Assembly: GCA_049325575.1 (NCBI GenBank)
Contig: JBMOLK010000240.1
Span: forward strand, 1-6,820
Reading direction: 5' to 3'
Length of the DNA: 6,820 bases
Source of the DNA: JBMOLK01 sp049325575
GTDB taxonomy: Bacteria > Bacillota > Clostridia > Acetivibrionales > Acetivibrionaceae
Part shown: piece after piece, positions 1 to 5,102 of the stretch
Layout: each line of letters begins with the position of its first letter
Numbering within the stretch: position 1 is the first letter of the stretch
The notes under the pieces: generated by a model
Told to the model about the DNA's origin: nothing
Databases searched by the model: none
The model's input: the letters and a program-made list of their open reading frames with translations, nothing else
Position numbers and translations under genes: made by a program

Positions 1-12
1 GATATTATAAAC

Positions 13-49
13 AGATATATTTATTTATAATGTATAAATAAATATATCT
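13..49. repeat. Perfect 17-bp AT-rich inverted repeat upstream of tadA
   Basis: The left arm (13-29, AGATATATTTATTTATA) is matched exactly by its reverse complement at 33-49, leaving a 3-nt loop (ATG, 30-32). A TATAAT hexamer sits at 26-31, inside the palindrome. A run of six T lies at 58-63, but it is 8 nt beyond the stem and the stem has almost no G or C. It would therefore make a poor rho-independent terminator. It could be the end of an upstream transcript, an operator for the Tad operon, or a cruciform-prone spacer. The symmetry is certain; the function is unknown. Confidence 0.6.
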
Positions 50-107
50 TATGTAGATTTTTTATATTCAGGAAGTAGTTTACATATTTACCCTGGGGGA
101 TATTTTA

Positions 108-1346
108 ATGGGTTCATTTGATAAGGTAAGTTTGATCAAGGACGTTAAAAAGGCAGTAAGTGACAGTATAGACCTTAGAAAAGATATTTCTGATAACGAA
201 ATTAAAGAGTTAATTACAAATATTGTGTTTGAAACATCCAAACAGCTTTACCTGACCACATCTGAAAAGCAGGATATTATTGAAACGGTTTTCAACTCCA
301 TGAGGCGTCTTGATATACTCCAGCCGATAATTGACGACAAGTCTGTAACAGAAATCATGATTAACGGGCCGGATACTATTTTTATAGAAAGAGACGGCAG
401 AACATATAAACTTGACAGCGGCTTTGAAAGCCGTGGGAAGCTTGAAGATGTAATACAATCCATAGTTTCAAAGGTAAACAGAAGTGTTAATGAAGCTTCG
501 CCCATTGTTGATGCCAGACTAAAGGACGGATCAAGGGTAAATGTTGTGCTTCCGCCCATAGCACTAAACGGGCCCATTATGACTATAAGAAAGTTTCCGG
601 AGAAGCCTATGACTATAGGGCAGCTTCTAAAATACGGCTCACTTACCGAAGAAGCTGCAGAGGTTCTTGAACGTATGGTAAGAGCTAAATATAATATTTT
701 TATCTGCGGGGGAACCGGGTCCGGTAAGACTACGTTTTTAAACGCACTTTCAAACTTTATACCCAAGGATGAGAGAATAATAACCATTGAAGACTCTGCA
801 GAACTTCAAATTGTCGGTATAGACAATATTGTTAAGATGGAGACAAGAAATGCAAATTCCGAAGGTAAAGGTGAGATTACCATAAGAGATCTTATCAAGT
901 CTTCTCTTAGAATGAGGCCGGAGAGGATAATTGTAGGGGAGGTTCGCGGCGCTGAGGCGCTGGACATGCTGCAGGCTATGAATACAGGCCACGACGGTTC
1001 ACTTTCTACGGGACATGCCAACTCCACCAAAGATATGCTTTCAAGGCTTGAGACAATGGTACTAAGTGGTGCAGCCCTGCCTTTAGAAGCCATAAGACAG
1101 CAGATCGCTTCAGCCATAGATATTATGATTCATCTGGCAAGAATCAGGGACAAGTCAAGAAGAACCATGGAGATTACTGAAGTTATAGGCTACAAGGATG
1201 GGGAGATACTGCTTAATCCTATTTTTGAATTTGTTGAAGAAGGTGAGACAGAGGATAAAAAGGTCATCGGACGCTTAAAAAGGACAAGCAATGAGATGGT
1301 ACATAAAACTAAGTTTAAGATGGCAGGTATTTCTGATAAAGTCTAA
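108..1346 (+). CDS. tadA: CpaF/TadA-family secretion ATPase of the Tad pilus system
   Basis: This is the cytoplasmic hexameric ATPase of the type II/IV secretion superfamily that powers assembly of Flp-type pili. An N-terminal helical region (about residues 1-70) precedes the catalytic domain. Visible motifs are Walker A GGTGSGKTT (201-209), the Asp box RIITIEDSAELQ (223-234), the Walker B region PERIIVGEVRGAEA (271-284) and the His box, GHDGSLSTGHANS (294-306). The 412-residue length is normal for CpaF proteins and no key residue is missing. The ATG at 108 follows GGGGA (96-100) with a 7-nt gap. The stop is 17 nt before the next gene, so it is the first gene of an operon with tadB, tadC and a pilin. 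It could also be called cpaF. The adjoining TadB/TadC genes and pilin make a Tad role much more likely than DNA uptake or type II secretion. Confidence 0.95.
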   Translation: MGSFDKVSLIKDVKKAVSDSIDLRKDISDNEIKELITNIVFETSKQLYLTTSEKQDIIETVFNSMRRLDILQPIIDDKSVTEIMINGPDTIFIERDGRTYKLDSGFESRGKLEDVIQSIVSKVNRSVNEASPIVDARLKDGSRVNVVLPPIALNGPIMTIRKFPEKPMTIGQLLKYGSLTEEAAEVLERMVRAKYNIFICGGTGSGKTTFLNALSNFIPKDERIITIEDSAELQIVGIDNIVKMETRNANSEGKGEITIRDLIKSSLRMRPERIIVGEVRGAEALDMLQAMNTGHDGSLSTGHANSTKDMLSRLETMVLSGAALPLEAIRQQIASAIDIMIHLARIRDKSRRTMEITEVIGYKDGEILLNPIFEFVEEGETEDKKVIGRLKRTSNEMVHKTKFKMAGISDKV

Positions 1347-1363
1347 GGAAAGGGAAAACTAAG

Positions 1364-2161
1364 ATGAATAGTGAATCGACAGTACAGAATGAAGCTGTTG
1401 CTGCAAATAATTTTAATAACACAGACTATAATGTTTATATCATGTCTTTAAAGGAGAAGATTCTATACACTCTCCTTGCGGCTTGTGTAATATTCGGAGT
1501 TGCTTTTGTATTCTATCAGAACTGGATTATATCGGCTTTAGTAAGTCCGATTGCCCTGTTTTACCCAAGGATAAAGACTGGAGATATAGTTGAAAAAAGA
1601 AAAAATGAGCTTAACATACAGTTTAAGGATATGCTCTACTCTCTATCTTCCTCACTGACAGCCGGAAAATCTGTCGAAACAGCTTTCAGAGATGTTTTAA
1701 AAGACCTGGAAATAATATATCCAGACCCTAATACAGATATTATTAGAGAAGTGGAGTATATTATAAGAAAGATTGAAATGAATGAGACGGTTGAGTCTGC
1801 TTTGGAAGACTTTGCAAAAAGATCCCATCTTGAAGATATTGAAAATTTTGTAGATGTGTTTTATACAAGTAAAAGAACTGGTGGAAATATTATTGAAATA
1901 ATTAAGAACTCATCAAATATCATAAGTGACAAAATAGAAATTAAGCAGGAAATACATACTATGCTTGCTCAAAGGAAATTTGAACAAAAAGTGTTAAATG
2001 TGCTTCCGATACTGCTGATATTGTTCCTGGCTGTAAGCTCCGGTGACTATATGTATCCTGTTTTCCATACCGTTCTGGGTAGGATAATAATGACCGTTTC
2101 CATCATACTTCTTGCAATAGCATATTTTATATCAAAGAAGATTATGAATATAAAGGTTTAA
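1364..2161 (+). CDS. tadB: TadB-like inner-membrane platform protein (T2SSF domain)
   Basis: This is one of the two polytopic membrane proteins that form the platform on which the TadA ATPase acts during pilin polymerisation. The 265-residue protein has an Asn-rich N-terminus (1-25) and a hydrophobic pair (about 33-51 and 54-68). A cytoplasmic helical T2SSF/GspF domain follows (about 84-205; note FKDMLYSLSSSLTAGKSVETAF at 87-108, typical of TadB). Two C-terminal membrane segments lie at about 207-224 and 240-257. The ATG at 1364 is supported by AAGGAAAGGG (1345-1354), which overlaps the tadA stop codon. An internal Met27 lacks such support. The gene is sandwiched between tadA (17-nt gap) and tadC (11-nt gap), so the three are almost certainly co-transcribed. 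The TadB assignment rests on gene order and domain layout, since TadB and TadC share the same fold. Confidence 0.9.
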   Translation: MNSESTVQNEAVAANNFNNTDYNVYIMSLKEKILYTLLAACVIFGVAFVFYQNWIISALVSPIALFYPRIKTGDIVEKRKNELNIQFKDMLYSLSSSLTAGKSVETAFRDVLKDLEIIYPDPNTDIIREVEYIIRKIEMNETVESALEDFAKRSHLEDIENFVDVFYTSKRTGGNIIEIIKNSSNIISDKIEIKQEIHTMLAQRKFEQKVLNVLPILLILFLAVSSGDYMYPVFHTVLGRIIMTVSIILLAIAYFISKKIMNIKV

Positions 2162-2172
2162 GGAGAGTTGTT

Positions 2173-3051
2173 ATGCAGGTTAATTTGGTAATGCTCATTA
2201 TATTTTGTGCAGTGCTGGGACTTAATGTTTTGTTTTTTCTCCTGTCACTAAATAAATACAATGATTATATCGAACCACTTAACGAGAAGGATTTTAAGCT
2301 AAAGAAGTTTATGCCCATGGCGTTTTTTATCCTTGATACCATAAAATATAAGTATAGCAGCAAATATGACAGGGATCTGCTTACAAAGATAGCAGAAATA
2401 TACGGTGCCAAGTATTCCTACTACTATCTTCAAGTGCACTGGGCAAATAAAATAACTTTTGTACTTTTAGCTCTGGTGTTTTTAGCCTTGTTTGGCGTAA
2501 GCGGAAAACCTGATATAGGTTTTGGCGTATTTGCACTGATTGTCATAGTTGTTATAATATATGTAACCGATAACGAACTTAATGAGAAAATCAAAAAAAG
2601 GCGTTTGTCCATCCAAATGGATTTTCCCGATTTTTTAAACAAGCTTATTCTCCTTATTAATGCAGGAATGACGGTTCCAAGGGCTTGGGAGAAGGTTGTT
2701 GCGGACAATAAAAAAAACAGGGTGCTCTATGAGGAGCTAAGTCTGGTAGTGGCAGATGTGCGCGGCGGTAAATCGGAAATCAATGCATATGAAGACTTTG
2801 CAAAGAGGTGCAGGATACCTGAAATAACGAAATTCATTTCTGTGGTTCTGCAGAATATGAGAAAAGGTAATGCAGAGCTTGTATCAATACTAAGGCTTCA
2901 GGCAGGGGAGTCTTGGGAAATGCGAAAACATGCGGCAAAAAGGCTTGGTGAGGAAGCTGCCACCAAAATGCTCCTTCCCATGATGATAATGTTTTTAGCT
3001 GTACTCATTATTGTAGCAACACCTGCTGTTATGGCCATGCAGGGAATATAG
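2173..3051 (+). CDS. tadC: TadC-like inner-membrane platform protein (T2SSF domain)
   Basis: This is the second T2SSF-type platform protein of the Tad pilus machine, expected to pair with TadB in the cytoplasmic membrane. In the 292-residue product I see membrane segments at about 5-25, 91-109, 114-132 and 264-287. The cytoplasmic T2SSF helical domain lies between the third and fourth, with FPDFLNKLILLINAGMTVPRA (151-171) and YEDFAKRCRIPEITKF (206-221) matching the usual TadC pattern. The ATG at 2173 has an AGGAG ribosome binding site (2161-2165) that overlaps the tadB stop codon, implying translational coupling. The next gene, the pilin, starts 28 nt downstream. No damage or unusual insertion is visible. 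The TadC name follows from position behind tadB. Confidence 0.9.
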   Translation: MQVNLVMLIIFCAVLGLNVLFFLLSLNKYNDYIEPLNEKDFKLKKFMPMAFFILDTIKYKYSSKYDRDLLTKIAEIYGAKYSYYYLQVHWANKITFVLLALVFLALFGVSGKPDIGFGVFALIVIVVIIYVTDNELNEKIKKRRLSIQMDFPDFLNKLILLINAGMTVPRAWEKVVADNKKNRVLYEELSLVVADVRGGKSEINAYEDFAKRCRIPEITKFISVVLQNMRKGNAELVSILRLQAGESWEMRKHAAKRLGEEAATKMLLPMMIMFLAVLIIVATPAVMAMQGI

Positions 3052-3065
3052 AACGGAATTTTGAG

Positions 3066-3073
3066 AGGGGGTG
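3066..3073 (+). promoter_or_regulatory. Ribosome binding site that sets the pilin start
   Basis: AGGGGGTG differs from the ideal AGGAGGTG at one base. The GTG at 3071 that would give the longest reading frame lies inside this Shine-Dalgarno sequence and so cannot be its own start. The ATG at 3080 is 6 nt beyond the motif and is the natural start; the ATG at 3083 is a second choice. Confidence 0.8.
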
Positions 3074-3079
3074 AAGGTA

Positions 3080-3274
3080 ATGATGTCATTTTTAAAGAGG
3101 TTTTTAAAGGAAGAAGACGGTATAAGTACGGTGGAAATAGTTATAATTATAGCAGTACTTGTGGGTGTAGCAATCTTATTTAGAGGTTACATATTCAAGT
3201 TTGTTGAAGATGTGGTGAAAAAAGTGTTCAATTCTGATAAGATTGAAGATCCTTATGCATCACCAGCAACATAA
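3080..3274 (+). CDS. Flp1-type type IVb prepilin
   Basis: This is a small prepilin expected to be the major structural subunit of the Tad pilus. From the ATG at 3080 the product is 64 residues: a short basic leader (MMSFLKRFLKEEDG), then ISTVEIVIIIAVLVGVAILF, a single hydrophobic helix that anchors the pilin and packs the pilus core, then a charged amphipathic tail. The predicted cleavage by a prepilin peptidase is after the Gly of the leader, which places Glu at +5, as in type IV pilins. The classical Flp 'EY' pair is replaced by Glu-Ile, which fits the Flp1-like pilins of Firmicutes rather than proteobacterial Flp. No peptidase gene is in the window. It is the last gene of the tadABC operon, and a terminator follows 27 nt after the stop. 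An alternative GTG start at 3071 is unlikely because it lies in the Shine-Dalgarno sequence. Confidence 0.88.
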   Translation: MMSFLKRFLKEEDGISTVEIVIIIAVLVGVAILFRGYIFKFVEDVVKKVFNSDKIEDPYASPAT

Positions 3275-3301
3275 GCAACATGATTTAGTAAAAAACCTTA
3301 G

Positions 3302-3343
3302 TAGATTCAGGACTTGTCCGAAAGTTCTTGGATCTATTTTTTT
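3302..3343 (+). terminator. Rho-independent terminator of the Tad operon
   Basis: The stem is formed by 3302-3315 and 3322-3336. It has 14 base pairs, including U-G pairs and one bulged U, around a 6-nt loop (GTCCGA, 3316-3321). Seven T residues follow directly (3337-3343). The A-rich stretch just upstream (3290-3295) may let it work weakly on the minus strand as well. It separates the pilin gene from the phospholipase-like gene and marks the end of the operon. Confidence 0.75.
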
Positions 3344-3436
3344 GTTTAAATAAACTAAAGAATAATGTGGTATAAATAAAAAAGCCAATATAGTGAAAAA
3401 TATATGTAAAGTATTCTTTTTAAGGAGCAGCTAAAT

Positions 3437-4144
3437 ATGGCAGGCAAGTTGGAAAGAACATACGGCAAATTTTTTAAATATATACTTTTTGTTATTAATC
3501 CGTTCAAAAAAGCTGTAATGCGGACAGAGTGTACTATTCACAAGTTTTTAAATGCTCAGGCGCTTGAAATACTTAAAAACGATAACTACCGGGACGCTTA
3601 CAGCTTTTTCAGTGATTACATTACTGACCTGGACAGGGGAGTGGTATGGGCGGACCAGGATCTTAAAAGCTCGGATCATTTTTACAGTCCTATCAAGAAA
3701 AAAGGCCTGTATGGGAACAGTAACGCCCTTGCACTGGCTGTCAAATATTACGAAGAGGCAAAAAAACACTGGTTTCTTAATGATTTAAGCAAGGCCATGT
3801 TCTATCTTGGAGCGGCAGTTCACCTTGTACAGGATATGACTGTGCCCCAGCATGCCAATATAAGGCTTTTGGATAGCCACAGACAGTATGAGAATTTTAT
3901 TAGAAGGACATATCAGAATACCCCACGGTTTAAAGTATATAAGGGCGGTTATTACCTTGACAGTATAGAAGAGTTTATTACCTGTAACGCCAGGAATGCA
4001 ATTAAAATATTTAAAAGACTAAAGCATATTGAAAACGATAAAAAGAGATACTATACCATTAGCAAATTCACTCTTCCATTAGCCCAGAAAACAACAGCGG
4101 GCTGTTTCTTAAGATTTTACAGGGACGTGTCAAAGCGGCCTTAA
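3437..4144 (+). CDS. Zinc-dependent phospholipase C family protein, no N-terminal Trp
   Basis: This resembles the zinc metallophospholipase C family (Pfam PF00882; Clostridium perfringens alpha-toxin N-domain, Bacillus cereus PC-PLC), which hydrolyses the phosphodiester of phospholipid headgroups using three zinc ions. Aligning by eye to alpha-toxin, the ligand set is present: H35 (in IHKFLNAQALEILKND), D73 (GVVWAD, same G+5 spacing as in the toxin), H81 (DHFYSP), H129 and D133 (HLVQD), H139 (VPQH), and H148 with E152 (HRQYE). The spacings H-x3-D-x5-H and H-x3-E are identical to the toxin. The mature N-terminal Trp that supplies a zinc ligand in the secreted enzymes has no counterpart, and there is no convincing signal peptide; a short hydrophobic patch (12-20) precedes NPFKK. 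There is no C-terminal lipid-binding domain. The ATG at 3437 has AAGGAG (3422-3427) with a 9-nt gap. The gene stands alone after the Tad terminator. Substrate and location are unknown. Confidence 0.82.
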   Translation: MAGKLERTYGKFFKYILFVINPFKKAVMRTECTIHKFLNAQALEILKNDNYRDAYSFFSDYITDLDRGVVWADQDLKSSDHFYSPIKKKGLYGNSNALALAVKYYEEAKKHWFLNDLSKAMFYLGAAVHLVQDMTVPQHANIRLLDSHRQYENFIRRTYQNTPRFKVYKGGYYLDSIEEFITCNARNAIKIFKRLKHIENDKKRYYTISKFTLPLAQKTTAGCFLRFYRDVSKRP

Positions 4145-4159
4145 GAGAAGAGACCTAAG

Positions 4160-4234
4160 GGGTGCATACTCTTTTTTACCCGGGCTTTATAAAGAGACTT
4201 GATACAATCCGGATAAAATATAAATAATGCACCC
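4160..4234. repeat. Nested inverted repeats between convergent genes
   Basis: An outer 8-bp pair, GGGTGCAT (4160-4167) and ATGCACCC (4227-4234), encloses an inner 6-bp pair, CTCTTT (4169-4174) and AAAGAG (4191-4196), plus the short palindromes CCCGGG (4180-4185, approximate) and CTTTATAAAG (4185-4194). The region separates the 3' ends of two convergent genes, where a bidirectional terminator is expected. Neither stem is followed directly by a T-run. A weaker alternative stem, AAGAG (4148-4152) with CTCTT (4169-4173), runs into six T and might stop plus-strand transcripts. The repeats are real; the terminator role is uncertain. Confidence 0.4.
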
Positions 4235-4255
4235 GGAAACGGTATATGCCTTCTA

Positions 4256-4912
4256 CTAAAATTTTATATAGGAGTTTCCGTCCAACGGTATAAGAGCCTG
4301 CAGCGGCGGATTGCCTCCGGCAATACCTACAGCATAAACTGTATAGAATCTGTCTGCCTTAAGGGTGATATTTGGAACATATAAAATCTGCTGTCCCGTA
4401 CCTGCAATTCTGGCGTAAAGAGTGTATGTCCCCGGGTTTATCGGTACATAGTCAGTGACTTCCCTGTACTCCACATCCTGAAAAACCGGACTTCCTCCAG
4501 ATAAGGTTATATCCACACTTGGTGCGTTGGGTGAAAAGTGGACAAACCTGACAAGAACCCTTCCTGGTACAGTAGGTATTACCGGGTCGTTTACAACCTG
4601 CAGGCTTAATTGTGGAACTAATCCAATAGCAGCTGCAGTCTGTATGGACCTTTCGGGCACTGTTATTGAAGTATTTAAAACAGGATTGATTTTTTGCCCT
4701 GCCGGATAGATTCTGACATTGTATCTTCCGGGCGGTACCGGTAAATAATTTGAAAAACCCCTGTAGGATAGGTTCCTGGCAATAAGTATGTCGTTTGCAT
4801 AAATATCCACTGCTGGAGCATTTGGTGAAGCGTGAAGAACCCTAATATAAGAGTTCATGTTTACTCTGTGAAAAGCAGGGACAAAAGGATTAATAAATCC
4901 AAAACTTAACAT
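4256..4912 (-). CDS. Protein of two tandem DUF4397 domains
   Basis: The 218-residue product consists of two copies of a beta-rich DUF4397 unit (Pfam PF14344), about residues 22-105 and 119-208. Each begins with the family signature: IRVLHASPNAPAVDIYAND (23-41) and VRFVHFSPNAPSVDI (121-135). Each continues with a Tyr-rich segment, a Pro-Gly turn (VPPGRY 59-64; NPGTY 159-163) and a strand ending near an xVG or IGL motif. The biochemical role of DUF4397 is not known. Bacterial members are often surface or extracytoplasmic, but this one has no signal peptide or membrane segment. A TTG at 4930 would extend it by six residues. I chose the ATG at 4912 because GAGGTG (4926-4921) lies 8 nt upstream and overlaps the start of the longer version. 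It is transcribed alone, convergent with the phospholipase-like gene and divergent from the GGDEF gene. A sigma-K-like promoter upstream hints at late mother-cell expression. Confidence 0.88.
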   Translation of the reverse strand: MLSFGFINPFVPAFHRVNMNSYIRVLHASPNAPAVDIYANDILIARNLSYRGFSNYLPVPPGRYNVRIYPAGQKINPVLNTSITVPERSIQTAAAIGLVPQLSLQVVNDPVIPTVPGRVLVRFVHFSPNAPSVDITLSGGSPVFQDVEYREVTDYVPINPGTYTLYARIAGTGQQILYVPNITLKADRFYTVYAVGIAGGNPPLQALIPLDGNSYIKF

Positions 4913-4920
4913 AATATTTG

Positions 4921-4926
4921 CACCTC
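4921..4926 (-). promoter_or_regulatory. Ribosome binding site that sets the DUF4397 gene start
   Basis: Read on the minus strand, GAGGTG occupies 4926 to 4921 and is followed after 8 nt by the ATG at 4912-4910. The upstream in-frame TTG (4930-4928) has its own first codons inside this motif, so the ATG is the better start. Confidence 0.8.
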
Positions 4927-4946
4927 GCAATAAAAGTATTCAATAA

Positions 4947-4974
4947 TAATATATGAAGCAGATTGCAGATAAGT
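4947..4974 (-). promoter_or_regulatory. Candidate sigma-K-type sporulation promoter for the DUF4397 gene
   Basis: On the minus strand, AC (4974-4973), a 17-nt spacer, then CATATATTA (4955-4947) matches the Bacillus subtilis sigma-K pattern AC-N17-CATANNNTA exactly. The -10 part also resembles sigma-E boxes, but no sigma-E -35 is evident. Transcription would begin near 4940, giving a leader of about 25-30 nt that contains the ribosome binding site. I see no good sigma-A promoter in the same stretch. The motif is short and the DNA AT-rich, so chance agreement remains possible. Confidence 0.4.
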
Positions 4975-5034
4975 TCACATAATATCGTATACTGGTATCA
5001 AATATGAGAAATACACCCAATTCTATTTGTTACC

Positions 5035-5063
5035 TTGATAAGTATTTCATAATTATGTATATT
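5035..5063 (+). promoter_or_regulatory. Candidate sigma-A promoter for the GGDEF/HD-GYP gene
   Basis: TTGATA (5035-5040), a 17-nt spacer, then TATATT (5058-5063) is close to the TTGACA-N17-TATAAT consensus. A 10-bp palindrome, CATAATTATG (5048-5057), lies in the spacer and could be an operator or just AT-rich coincidence. The start would be near 5070, leaving a leader of roughly 30 nt before the TTG start, too short for a riboswitch. No c-di-GMP riboswitch motif was seen. Confidence 0.5.
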
Positions 5064-5091
5064 ATTATTAGATAATAGCTTTAGTGTCACC

Positions 5092-5099
5092 GGGAGGAG
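5092..5099 (+). promoter_or_regulatory. Ribosome binding site for a TTG start
   Basis: GGGAGGAG is a very strong Shine-Dalgarno match. The core GGAGG (5093-5097) is only 5 nt from the TTG at 5103-5105. There is no nearby in-frame ATG or GTG. The next in-frame TTG (5115) is too far away, so the TTG at 5103 is taken as the start. Confidence 0.7.
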
Positions 5100-5102
5100 C
5101 TT

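Noticed and set aside
13..63. Palindrome read as a rho-independent terminator
   Set aside because: The stem has one G-C pair only and the T-run is 8 nt away, so it was kept as a repeat of unknown function.
248..787. Open reading frame of 179 codons on the minus strand
   Set aside because: It lies wholly within tadA, has no ribosome binding site of note and shows no domain; the CpaF motifs of the opposite strand explain the sequence.
3365..3400. Possible promoter boxes (TATAAA at 3371, AATATAGT at 3387) ahead of the phospholipase-like gene
   Set aside because: No -35 element is at a suitable distance for sigma-A, and no sporulation sigma pattern fits; the gene must have a promoter here or read through the terminator, but I cannot place it.
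3552..3788. Plus-strand open frame inside the phospholipase-like gene
   Set aside because: It is a shifted-frame shadow of the zinc-ligand-bearing frame, with no recognisable protein features.
5064..5102. c-di-GMP riboswitch ahead of the GGDEF/HD-GYP gene
   Set aside because: The predicted leader is only about 30 nt and no GEMM-type conserved motifs are present.
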